41,056 bases of DNA from Actinomycetes bacterium (GTDB taxonomy: Bacteria; Actinomycetota; Acidimicrobiia; Acidimicrobiales; RAAP-2): assembly GCA_021790675.1 (NCBI GenBank), contig JAJYGN010000005.1, forward strand, positions 1 through 41,056, read 5' to 3'. The stretch's first letter is position 1; each line of letters opens with the position of its first letter. Below, one piece after another: positions 1 through 6,783 of the stretch. Made by a program: the position numbers and the translations under genes. The notes below the pieces were generated by a model that saw only the letters and a list, made by a program, of their open reading frames with translations, had not been told where the DNA came from and did no database searches.

Positions 1-33
1 CTCAAGGATTTCGTCGGGACGATAAGGGATCAT
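1..33 (-). CDS. Start of unidentified partner gene of the XRE repressor (partial)
   Basis: An ATG at 33-31 opens a frame that runs off the left edge; only 11 residues are visible (MIPYRPDEILE). It begins one base after the TGA of the upstream XRE gene, so the two are almost certainly co-transcribed and translationally coupled. Short XRE regulators of this type, with a TPAERF-like C-terminal segment, are often followed in actinobacteria by nucleotidyltransferase (MNT/AbiEii-like) genes. That is an inference from the neighbour only: too little sequence is present to identify the product. Confidence 0.5.
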   Translation of the reverse strand, partial: MIPYRPDEILE

Positions 34-34
34 G

Positions 35-358
35 TCAGACACGGCGTCTCGCCTTCACCTCTTCACGCTGTTCGTGGAACCGAACACGGGCCATGAGATC
101 TGCGAATCGTTCGGCCGGCGTCATTCGAAGATGCTGATCAATGATCGTCACATTGGAATCATCAAACTTGGACATGAAGAATGTGAGATCGAATCCACAC
201 GCGCGAACCACCTGGCGCAATGTCTCAAGACTCGGTGAGACCTCGTCTCGTTCCCAGCGGGCGATCACGGATTGAGCCTTGGCGAGGCGAGCACCTAATT
301 CGCGTTGCGTGAGGCCTGCGCGCAATCGAGCCTCTTTGATTAGGTCTCCGGTCACCAT
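35..358 (-). CDS. XRE-family helix-turn-helix repressor, probable antitoxin
   Basis: A 107-residue protein. An N-terminal HTH_3 domain (about residues 5-57) contains the pattern LTQRELGARLAKAQSVIARWE, split here as LTQRELG and SVIARWER, followed by a short C-terminal tail with MTPAERFADLMARVRFHE. It should bind DNA as a dimer and repress its own promoter. I chose the ATG at 358 over the upstream ATG at 415 because a TACAGT hexamer (370-365) ends exactly six bases before it, and because a perfect inverted repeat lies just upstream (370-385), where it would fall inside the longer reading frame. The downstream gene starts one base after the stop. Together these fit an autoregulated toxin-antitoxin type operon in which this is the DNA-binding component. 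The partner is cut off, so the assignment as antitoxin is not proven. Confidence 0.82.
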   Translation of the reverse strand: MVTGDLIKEARLRAGLTQRELGARLAKAQSVIARWERDEVSPSLETLRQVVRACGFDLTFFMSKFDDSNVTIIDQHLRMTPAERFADLMARVRFHEQREEVKARRRV

Positions 359-364
359 ATGGCC

Positions 365-385
365 ACTGTAGTACAAATGTGTACT
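365..385 (-). promoter_or_regulatory. Leaderless promoter with perfect 6-4-6 operator for the XRE gene
   Basis: Read on the minus strand, TACAGT (370-365) is followed by six bases and then the ATG at 358. Overlapping its upstream end is AGTACA-N4-TGTACT (370-385), a perfect inverted repeat placed between the expected -35 and -10 elements. A dimer bound there would block polymerase, so it is a good candidate for the XRE autoregulatory operator. Confidence 0.65.
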
Positions 386-666
386 TTCTCGGTCTTGCGG
401 GGGCGCCATTGTCATTTGAGCCCAACTGTCGCCGCTCGGGCACTCTCGAGAGGCATTTGATTCCTTTCCGCGAATGCTCTGTTGAGTGCGGTCGTCGATG
501 GCGTTCCAGGCAACGTGGGCTATCGGTTCTCATTGTGTCCCTCAAGGCCCACCGAACCCACACTGACCTGGGTAGTCGACGTTGCGCCGTGAAGAATTTG
601 GATGTGTGTCAATTCTCCCACTGAGTGATTGTTTCCACGGTGCACCGCTCGTCAACGGGATCCTGC
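386..666. other. Intergenic stretch with no recognised gene
   Basis: The region between the XRE promoter and the next leaderless promoter. Short open frames exist on both strands, but none has a start signal, recognisable domain or convincing codon bias. I see no terminator hairpin, tRNA or repeat. Confidence 0.5.
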
Positions 667-677
667 GACAATGAGGC
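667..677 (+). promoter_or_regulatory. Probable leaderless -10 element of the lysine-tailed HTH gene
   Basis: GACAAT at 667-672 lies five bases before the GTG at 678. No Shine-Dalgarno sequence is present. This fits the leaderless pattern seen elsewhere in the window, with spacing one base shorter than usual. Confidence 0.45.
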
Positions 678-1358
678 GTGACACTGATGAAGGATTCTGA
701 ACTCGTGACCCAGCACGATGAACGATCCACCGCCCAGCCATTGACCGTCGGGCGGGCGCTGGAGTTGCGTCGCGACGAGCTCGGTCTCTCGCGTGAAGGG
801 GCCGCGAGCGCCATCGGGGTGAGTCGATCGACCTATTCGGCCTACGCGAGCGACCAACGCCGACTGTCCCCGGACTCGCTGCGTATGCTGATCGATTTCT
901 TGGATATTGACATCGAGGAGCTCCTCGGACTCTACGGCGCAACCTGTGTGCTCCAGGCTCGTCGTGCGCTTCTCAGAGGGACGCCGCCAGGATCGGAGGG
1001 TGTCGAACGCGCAGGTCTGCGGCGTACCGTGAGTGGAAACGACATGACGATCGTCGAACGGGTTTACTTCGATGTGAAACCCCGTCACGACTCGAGTGAG
1101 GTGATCCGCGAGCTCGCGCCGGTGGCACGCACCGAATTCGAGCAGACGACGGTGGATGGCGCTGAGGGCACGACACGTCACGAAAAGGACAAGAAGAACA
1201 AGAAGAACAAGAAGGGTCGTAAGGAAAAGAAGAAGAACAAGAAGGCGAATGGCGAGATAGGGCGAGATGCGACAACGTCACAATCTGACGCGCGCGCGAA
1301 GAGAACCAAGAAGTCTAAGTCCAAGAAGCACAAGTCGAAGTCCAAGAAGGGTGGCTGA
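678..1358 (+). CDS. XRE-type HTH DNA-binding protein with a histone-like lysine tail
   Basis: A 226-residue protein in three parts. Residues about 22-87 form an XRE/Cro-type helix-turn-helix (GRALELRRDELGLSREGAA, then VSRSTYSAYASDQRRLSP). Residues about 88-167 are a linker of unknown fold. Residues 168-226 are an extremely basic tail with 23 lysines in 59 residues, built of KKN and KSKK units. Such tails resemble those of histone H1-like and actinobacterial HupB-type nucleoid proteins; an HTH head joined to one suggests a regulator with added nonspecific DNA or RNA affinity. This role is inferred. The start is GTG 678, five bases after GACAAT; ATG 687 is an alternative. The lysine codons are nearly all AAG, and the AAGAACAAGAAG-like repeats could expand or contract by slippage. 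There is no co-directional partner close enough for an operon. Confidence 0.85.
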   Translation: MTLMKDSELVTQHDERSTAQPLTVGRALELRRDELGLSREGAASAIGVSRSTYSAYASDQRRLSPDSLRMLIDFLDIDIEELLGLYGATCVLQARRALLRGTPPGSEGVERAGLRRTVSGNDMTIVERVYFDVKPRHDSSEVIRELAPVARTEFEQTTVDGAEGTTRHEKDKKNKKNKKGRKEKKKNKKANGEIGRDATTSQSDARAKRTKKSKSKKHKSKSKKGG

Positions 1359-1486
1359 GCGATAAGAGGCTGGCCTCACCTCGTCCGACGGTGGTTGCGT
1401 TACCACTGCGTAACACTCCAAACGCTGGCTCGCTGTTAGCGCTGCGCACATGCGACCCTCGGAGGTGGTGCCACGCGGGGCCGTGC

Positions 1487-1500
1487 CATAATGGATTCCC
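1487..1500 (+). promoter_or_regulatory. Probable -10 element of the carboxyltransferase gene
   Basis: CATAAT at 1487-1492 lies eight bases before the ATG at 1501, with no Shine-Dalgarno sequence between. Transcription would begin within a base or two of the start codon, giving a leaderless or nearly leaderless mRNA. I see no convincing -35 element. Confidence 0.5.
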
Positions 1501-3339
1501 ATGTCTGAGTCCACGGACGCCGCCGGCGGCCGCCCCCACGATGACTTCGATTACAACCTCATCGGCGAGGGCCATCCAGTTGGTTTGCCCATCTTTGAGC
1601 AAGAGGTCGAAGCTCACCTGCACAACCGACGGCGCGTCAACAGCCCGTCGGAACTTTTGAACTTCCAAGAGCTCGTCCACTACAAGGCGAGTCATGGTCG
1701 CTGGCGCATCGCGAAGGACCTCGTCGGTCTGGTGCGCCGGGGCCACGGCGGCGAGTCCGACGAGTCTTACGGCGACAAGTTGAGCCGCGAGTCGCGCCGC
1801 GGAAAGTCCGAGTCCTCGACCTACGGGTTGGCGACGATCGGCGGGCATCCCGTGGTCGTCTACGCCATGAACTGGGACTTCTTCGCCGGTTCGCTGGGTG
1901 TCGTCTCGGGCGAGAAGTTCCAGGCGGCCTCGGATCTCGCGGTGTCAAAGAAGTTGCCATTCATCTCCGTCTACGCCTCGAGCGGCGTGCGTCAGCACGA
2001 GAACTTCGCCGGTCTCACGCAGATGACGCGTATGGTCGAGGCGATCCGTCACTACAAGGAGAAGGTGGACCTGCCCCAGATCGCGGTGCTGCTGGGCAAC
2101 GTGTGGGGCGGGGTGTCGGCGAGCGCGGTGCCCAACGCCGATCTCATCCTCGCCACGTCGGGCACCAACTTCGGCTTCGCGGGTCCGAACGTCATCGAGG
2201 CCTTCGAGGGAGCCAGCGTGCCGAGCGGATCGCAGAGCGCCGAGGCCAACCTGTTGGACCGCAATATCGACGTCGTTCTCGCTGACGTGGGTGCGGTAGT
2301 GACCTACCTCGGCGAATTGCTGGAGGTGACCGCGCGACCCGACAAGAATCACCAGCTCACCGCCGAGACGCCGCCGCTGGTGCGCAACGTTGGCGCCCAC
2401 GACGAACGTCGCGTCTTTCCTTTCGGCTCCGTGGGCATCCACGGCCCCGCTTTCGCCGATCCGTCCGCGGGTGAGATCCTGCGCTCGGCGCCAGCGCGTC
2501 GTGCGTCGAGCGACGAGGCCGATTCGCTCGTCGCCCAGTATCAGGACCTCATGACCGACGCGAATCGCGTGGACTTTGAGTTCATCACGCGTTTCGCCTT
2601 TACCGACGCAGTCGCGGTGTACAACTACGTCCAAGAGACCGATATCCAGCGCTATCCGGCGATCGCCGGATCCTTCGGCAAGATCGGTGCGCAGCCCTTC
2701 GTGGTTATCGGGACCCAGCCGTCGTATCAGCGTGTGGGTGACGCGGTGATCAAGCGCCCGTCGAATCCCGGCCCCGAGGACTTTGAGTTCATGGACCGAC
2801 TCTTGGAGATGGGTGAGCGCTTGCGGCTGCCCGCCTTGTTCATTACCGACACCCTGGGCGCCAAGCCCACCCTCGAGAGCGAGCGACGGGGCCAGTCACG
2901 AGCGATCGCCCGGTCGATTCTCAAGGGCATCGACTACAACGGTCCGGTCATCTCCTTGGTGGCCGGGGCGCTGGGCAGTGGTGGGGGACTGGCGACGACG
3001 CCGATGGCCGACCACGTCATCATGCTCGAGAAGGCGATGGCCTACGTCGCCGAGCCGCGATCGGCGGCCTCGATCCTCTACAAGACTCCGACGCCGACTC
3101 ACGAGCAGGTGAAGATGACCTTGGCCACGATGCGCTCGACTGCCCAGGACCAGCTCGACCTGGGTCTGATCGACAAGGTCATCCCCGAGGATCCAAATCC
3201 CTTCGTCACCGTCCAGCGCGTACACCTCGAGATCATGCGCGCCTTCGTCGAGCTGTCCCAGCTGTCGACGCGCAAGTTGCGCGCTCGTCGCGAGGAACGC
3301 ATCCGCGCACTGCGCGCCTTCGACATTGTCCAGGAGTAA
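1501..3339 (+). CDS. Fused beta-alpha acyl-CoA carboxyltransferase (AccD-AccA like)
   Basis: A 612-residue crotonase-fold carboxyltransferase that should move CO2 from biotin to an acyl-CoA (malonyl-CoA type synthesis). The N-terminal half matches AccD: SLGVVSGEKFQAASDLA and LPFISVYASSGVRQHEN correspond to the VVGEK and SGGARM regions. The C-terminal half matches AccA: LPALFITDTLGAKPTLES, ERRGQSRAIAR, GSGGGLA and PRSAASILYKT. The subunits of the bacterial two-gene enzyme are therefore joined in the order beta then alpha. The four-cysteine zinc ribbon at the start of classical AccD is missing, and I find no cysteine anywhere in the chain. No biotin carboxylase or carrier gene is nearby, so those parts must be encoded elsewhere. 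The acyl-CoA substrate cannot be told from sequence alone. The start at ATG 1501 is supported by CATAAT eight bases upstream. Confidence 0.88.
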   Translation: MSESTDAAGGRPHDDFDYNLIGEGHPVGLPIFEQEVEAHLHNRRRVNSPSELLNFQELVHYKASHGRWRIAKDLVGLVRRGHGGESDESYGDKLSRESRRGKSESSTYGLATIGGHPVVVYAMNWDFFAGSLGVVSGEKFQAASDLAVSKKLPFISVYASSGVRQHENFAGLTQMTRMVEAIRHYKEKVDLPQIAVLLGNVWGGVSASAVPNADLILATSGTNFGFAGPNVIEAFEGASVPSGSQSAEANLLDRNIDVVLADVGAVVTYLGELLEVTARPDKNHQLTAETPPLVRNVGAHDERRVFPFGSVGIHGPAFADPSAGEILRSAPARRASSDEADSLVAQYQDLMTDANRVDFEFITRFAFTDAVAVYNYVQETDIQRYPAIAGSFGKIGAQPFVVIGTQPSYQRVGDAVIKRPSNPGPEDFEFMDRLLEMGERLRLPALFITDTLGAKPTLESERRGQSRAIARSILKGIDYNGPVISLVAGALGSGGGLATTPMADHVIMLEKAMAYVAEPRSAASILYKTPTPTHEQVKMTLATMRSTAQDQLDLGLIDKVIPEDPNPFVTVQRVHLEIMRAFVELSQLSTRKLRARREERIRALRAFDIVQE

Positions 3340-3367
3340 CGTCGGCTCCGAGACGAAAGGCGGCGAC

Positions 3368-3691
3368 ATGCTCATCGTGACGACCAACGAACTGGCCGGC
3401 TGGCGCATCACCAAGGTCCTCGGCGAGGTGAACGGACTGACTGTGCGTACCCGCAACGTGGGCGCCCAGCTCGGGGCGTCCCTCAAGGCCCTCGGCGGCG
3501 GTGAGTTGCGCGGCTTGACCAAGCAGCTCCAGGAGGCCCGCTCCGAGGCCCTGGAGCGTCTCAGCGAGAGCGCCGCGGCACTGGGCGCGACGGCGGTGGT
3601 GGCCATGCGCTACGACTCCAACGAGTTGGCCGGCACGTTCCAGGAGATCCTCGCCTACGGCACCGCGGTGATCGCCGAATCCCTCGCTTGA
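3368..3691 (+). CDS. YbjQ/UPF0145 family protein
   Basis: A 107-residue protein of the YbjQ family: MLIVTTNELAGWRITKVLG at the start, then G-rich segments with GGELRGLTKQL, and ALGATAVVAMRYDS before the last strand. Members form small pentameric beta-rich rings of unknown function. ATG 3368 is preceded by the Shine-Dalgarno sequence AAAGGCGG, which favours it over upstream in-frame codons. It lies 28 bases after the carboxyltransferase stop on the same strand and is probably co-transcribed, although no functional link between the two is known to me. Confidence 0.88.
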   Translation: MLIVTTNELAGWRITKVLGEVNGLTVRTRNVGAQLGASLKALGGGELRGLTKQLQEARSEALERLSESAAALGATAVVAMRYDSNELAGTFQEILAYGTAVIAESLA

Positions 3692-3825
3692 CGTTTTTGC
3701 TGATCGCCAGGCACGTCTGACCTTCGGCCCTAGTGGTCAATGGGTGTCGGCGTGTTGGATGGAGTTAACCGAGAAGCGGAGAGCGGGAGCGGTGTGGTGA
3801 CCGATTCCCAAGAGGCGGGTGTGCG

Positions 3826-4980
3826 GTGAAGGAACGGACGTTGGCCAAGACTCTGGCGCGCTACGAACAGGCACCGCACCTTGTGTTCTGGGAGACTACG
3901 AAAGCGTGTTCGCTCGCGTGTCGCCACTGCCGGGCCTCCGCCCAGAAGACAGCCCTGCCGGGAGAACTGACCCACGACGAAGGAATCGCCCTGCTCGATG
4001 AAATCGCGGCGATGCCCGCACCGCGACCCATTGTCGTCTTCACCGGCGGTGACTGTTTCGAGCGTGAGGACCTCTACGAACTCGTCTCGCACGCGACGCA
4101 GTCGGGACTGCGCGTGGGCGTGGCACCCTCGGTCACGCCCCGCCTGACCCGCGAGGCGATGACGGGCCTGTTCGAGCGAGGCGTGCGCAGTGTCTCGATC
4201 AGCCTTGACGGCTCGAACGCGACGTCGCACGATTCACTGCGAGGCATCCCGGGACATTTTGACGACACGCTCGCCGCACTGGCGATGCTCGTCGAGATGG
4301 GCTTTCGACTTCAGGTGAACACGACCGTGATGCGGCGAAACGCCCACGAGTTGGCCGACATCGCACGGTTGATCGAGAACCTTGGCGTCGCCATCTGGGA
4401 AGTCTTCTTCCTCGTCGGAGTGGGACGGGGAACCGAGATCGAAGAAGTGAGCGCCGAGGACGCCGAGGACGTGTGCCACTTCCTCGTCGACGTCACCAAC
4501 CGTGGCATGACCGTGCGCACGGTGGAGGCGCCATTTTTTCGTCGGGTGCAGGCGGAGCGACTCGAACTGGCCGCCGACGATCCGGCGTCGGCGTTCTCGC
4601 TTGGTCATCTCTATCGCGACCTCAGCGCCAAGCTCGGGGAGCGGCGTGCCGACGTGCGGGGCCACAGTGCGACGCTCGCCACTGGAGACGGCCGCGGCAT
4701 CGTCTTCGTCGGCTACGACGGATCGGTCCACGCCTCAGGCTTCCTGCCTGTCACGCTTGGAAATGTGCGCGAGCGGTTACTGAGCGAGATCTACCTCGAC
4801 AGCGAGCTGTTGACCTCGCTGCGCGCGGGTGACCTTCACGGGGTGTGCGGGCAGTGCGCCTACGCGCGCCTGTGCGGAGGGTCGCGAGCGCGCGCCTATG
4901 CACGCACGGGCGACGTCTTGGGCGACGATCCGGCGTGCGTGAGGACGCGCGAGCGACGTGTTCAGCTCGCCGCTCGGTAG
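3826..4980 (+). CDS. Radical SAM/SPASM protein (TIGR04053-like)
   Basis: A 384-residue radical SAM enzyme. The [4Fe-4S]-SAM site is C28-x3-C32-x2-C35 in WETTKACSLACRHCRAS, followed by the GGD motif (VVFTGGD) and a TIM-barrel body (SVSISLDGSN). The C-terminal SPASM/twitch region has C341, C344, C350 and C371 for auxiliary clusters. The WETTxACxLxCxHCRASAQ signature and the length fit the TIGR04053 family, which is related to NirJ/AhbD haem-pathway and peptide-modifying enzymes. The substrate is unknown. No precursor-peptide gene, haem gene or partner transporter is adjacent, so it is an orphan here. The start is GTG 3826, seven bases after a GAGGCGGG Shine-Dalgarno sequence. Its 3' end overlaps the convergent CDF-like gene by 19 bases. 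Confidence 0.85.
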   Translation: MKERTLAKTLARYEQAPHLVFWETTKACSLACRHCRASAQKTALPGELTHDEGIALLDEIAAMPAPRPIVVFTGGDCFEREDLYELVSHATQSGLRVGVAPSVTPRLTREAMTGLFERGVRSVSISLDGSNATSHDSLRGIPGHFDDTLAALAMLVEMGFRLQVNTTVMRRNAHELADIARLIENLGVAIWEVFFLVGVGRGTEIEEVSAEDAEDVCHFLVDVTNRGMTVRTVEAPFFRRVQAERLELAADDPASAFSLGHLYRDLSAKLGERRADVRGHSATLATGDGRGIVFVGYDGSVHASGFLPVTLGNVRERLLSEIYLDSELLTSLRAGDLHGVCGQCAYARLCGGSRARAYARTGDVLGDDPACVRTRERRVQLAAR

Positions 4981-5564
4981 TGGGCGAAGGCTTCGCGCGA
5001 TTCGCGCACTGAGTAGTAGACGATGATCAGTCCTGCGGCGGGGTCAGCCCACCACCACCCAAGCAGGGCGTTAGCCGTCAGGCCGACGAGTACGGCGACC
5101 GAGAGCATGCCGTCGACGAACGTCACCCTCCCCTCGGTGAGCAACACCTGGTTGTTGAGGACGCGTCCCGTGCGCGACTTGCCGTAGGCGAGGGCGAACA
5201 TCGCGACCGCGGTCAGGGATGTCCACGCGATGCCGGCCGGGGAGTGGTGCGGGTGGACGTGGCGGGCAAAGGCCAGCGAGGTGAGAACCACGAGGTAGAC
5301 GCTGAGAACGATAAAGGCGATTCCGATAAGACGTAGTGCGGCGCGCTGGCGCTCGCCGTGGACGTTACGCAGCTCCCAGACGACGACTGTTGACGCGCCG
5401 ATCTCGACGAGCGTGTCGAATCCGAACCCCGCCAGGGCCACCGAGTGTGCGGCGAACGCGGCGAACGCGAGATAGACCACGCCCACGACGTTCCAGGCGA
5501 GTGTCAGGTACTCAAGTGCGAGTCCTCGGCGCACGTGGTTCGTCGATGTCACCGCACCAGTCAA
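4962..5564 (-). CDS. CDF-like cation transporter membrane domain
   Basis: About 200 residues with five or six predicted membrane helices. The segment GFGFDTLVEIGASTVVVWEL resembles helix 2 of cation diffusion facilitators, where D and E would contribute to a metal site. TFVDGMLSVAVLVGLTANALL and WWWADPAAGLIIVYY resemble helices 5 and 6. The cytoplasmic C-terminal metal-sensing domain of full CDF exporters is absent, and a His-rich loop (HVHPHH) sits between the middle helices. It is probably a minimal CDF-family transporter; the cation cannot be assigned. The start is uncertain: TTG 5564 gives the longest product and GTG 5552 is an alternative, and neither has a clear Shine-Dalgarno sequence or a well-placed -10. 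The gene is convergent with the radical SAM gene. Confidence 0.78.
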   Translation of the reverse strand: MTGAVTSTNHVRRGLALEYLTLAWNVVGVVYLAFAAFAAHSVALAGFGFDTLVEIGASTVVVWELRNVHGERQRAALRLIGIAFIVLSVYLVVLTSLAFARHVHPHHSPAGIAWTSLTAVAMFALAYGKSRTGRVLNNQVLLTEGRVTFVDGMLSVAVLVGLTANALLGWWWADPAAGLIIVYYSVRESREAFAHYRAAS

Positions 5565-5614
5565 TCAGACCGGCCGGCGACAACGCGCAATCGCCCGGCC
5601 CCACTGGCGTGACG

Positions 5615-5851
5615 CTAGACGGAGTGTTCCGAGGCGCGCTCGCGCTCCACTACGTTGCGCTCCGCGGCGTGGTGGGGCGCGGCGACGTTGCAAATGGTCG
5701 CATGGCCTAGCCACCTCGTCCACACGTAGACCGCACCGACGCCTACTGCGGCGCCCATCACGTTAATGAACGTGCTGTGAAAGGGGCTGGCGCCAAGGTA
5801 GCCCATCGCGCCGCCACTGAGGAGTCGTCCGAGTCCGCACGTCGAAGCCAC
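5615..5851 (-). CDS. Small hypothetical membrane protein
   Basis: A 78-residue product that I do not recognise. One clear hydrophobic segment (STFINVMGAAVGVGAVYVW, about residues 26-44) is followed by a polar, charged C-terminus. The best evidence that it is real is its start: TAGCGT (5863-5858) ends exactly six bases before GTG 5851, the leaderless arrangement seen at many genes here. It is divergent from the small membrane protein at 5904, with the two -10 elements about 30 bases apart. Confidence 0.55.
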   Translation of the reverse strand: MASTCGLGRLLSGGAMGYLGASPFHSTFINVMGAAVGVGAVYVWTRWLGHATICNVAAPHHAAERNVVERERASEHSV

Positions 5852-5857
5852 TCCTTC

Positions 5858-5897
5858 ACGCTAGTGGCCGGGGTCGTGGAGTGGTCCTTCCTAGAGT
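5858..5897. promoter_or_regulatory. Divergent leaderless promoter pair
   Basis: On the minus strand TAGCGT (5863-5858) sits six bases before GTG 5851. On the plus strand TAGAGT (5892-5897) sits six bases before GTG 5904. The upstream elements of both promoters would overlap in the 28 bases between them, so the two small membrane-protein genes could be controlled together. Confidence 0.55.
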
Positions 5898-5903
5898 GAC
5901 TTC

Positions 5904-6122
5904 GTGGGACTAACGATCTTTGGCGTGGTGGCTCTGACGTTCATGATGACGATGTACGCGCTCGAATCGCGTTCGCGGCGCTTCATATTGGCGTTCGCGT
6001 TGGGCTGTGCGCTCTCGAGCGTCTACGGCTTCTTCTCCGGGGCGTGGCCCTTCGGCGTCGTCGAGGGGATCTGGACATTCATCGCCGTGTATCGGTACTG
6101 GTCGACACGCTCAAACTACTGA
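5904..6122 (+). CDS. Small conserved membrane protein
   Basis: A 72-residue protein with two hydrophobic helices (TIFGVVALTFMMTMYAL and FILAFALGCALSSVYGFF), then an amphipathic end with WPFGVVEGIWTFIAVYRYW. The WPFG-VVE-IW pattern is familiar from short uncharacterised actinobacterial membrane proteins; I know no function for it. The start is GTG 5904, six bases after TAGAGT. The 3' end overlaps the convergent DUF4232 lipoprotein gene by seven bases. Confidence 0.72.
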   Translation: MGLTIFGVVALTFMMTMYALESRSRRFILAFALGCALSSVYGFFSGAWPFGVVEGIWTFIAVYRYWSTRSNY

Positions 6123-6676
6123 CCAAGCTGAGAGATTCGCGCGATCGGTGACACGGTCAGGATCCCGCAGCGCAGGGCGGTCACGCTCCCCCCGTAGGGG
6201 GCGAGGTGCCAGTGCACGCGTAGCGCCGTTGTGTCGTGGGGCGGATAGATGCTGATCGTGCTCGAGGTTGGACACGTGAGCGATTGGAATCCCGTGGCGC
6301 TTTCGTAGCCCACGAGGAAGCCTGCGGCGCCTCCCGGGGCGAGGGTGACGGTCTGCACCGGGATCGGCGGCACGATGTAGTCGGCTCCAACATGCAGTCG
6401 GGTTGTGATTGGAGCGCCCGCAGCGTTGAGCATCTGCAGTCGTGGGTAGCCCCTGAGCGTGCACGACCCCCGCGACACGTTCTTTAGGCGAATCTGCTGG
6501 CCCACGTGCCCCATCGCCACGTTGGCGACGCCGATCTCGACGCGTAGATCCGTGCTCGTACATCGAGGAAGCGACTGCGGGGAGCTCGACGGCGGCGGCG
6601 TCGACGCGGCCCCACACGCGGCGAGGACAACGCCACCAATGAGAATGCTCAGGAGAAGTCCCCTGATACGTGCCAC
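6116..6676 (-). CDS. DUF4232 lipoprotein
   Basis: A 186-residue exported protein. It has a signal peptide with a lipobox (VVLAAC), giving lipidation at C21, then a Pro/Ser-rich linker and one DUF4232 domain (about residues 37-180) with DLRVEIGVANVAMG, QIRLKNVSRGSCTLRGYPRL and TLAPGGAAGFLVGY. Such proteins sit on the outer face of the cytoplasmic membrane of actinobacteria; their function is unknown. I chose GTG 6676 because AAGGAG lies four bases upstream and the product then begins directly with a positively charged n-region. Longer starts would put an implausible basic extension before the signal peptide. Confidence 0.82.
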   Translation of the reverse strand: MARIRGLLLSILIGGVVLAACGAASTPPPSSSPQSLPRCTSTDLRVEIGVANVAMGHVGQQIRLKNVSRGSCTLRGYPRLQMLNAAGAPITTRLHVGADYIVPPIPVQTVTLAPGGAAGFLVGYESATGFQSLTCPTSSTISIYPPHDTTALRVHWHLAPYGGSVTALRCGILTVSPIARISQLGQ

Positions 6677-6771
6677 GTGACTCCTTCGCGGGGCCGGCCA
6701 CCGCCCGCAACGATCTCCCGTTGTCAAAAGCGTACCGAGGGTGCGAGCGCGGGAGTATTGCGATTGTGTGA

Positions 6772-6783
6772 CAGTATTCGCCC
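6772..6783 (+). promoter_or_regulatory. Probable leaderless -10 of the SDR-MDR-MFS operon
   Basis: CAGTAT at 6772-6777 ends six bases before ATG 6784, with no Shine-Dalgarno sequence. It keeps the conserved A at position 2 and T at position 6 of the local TAnnnT pattern but has C in the first position. Confidence 0.42.

Noticed and set aside
359-415. A longer start (ATG 415) for the XRE gene
   Set aside because: It would put the operator palindrome and the -10 element inside the coding sequence and add 19 residues absent from relatives.
1372-1404. Two short inverted repeats after the lysine-tailed gene (GAGGC-TG-GCCTC and GTGGT-N6-ACCAC)
   Set aside because: Stems of five base pairs with short loops are expected by chance in this GC content; they are too weak for a terminator.
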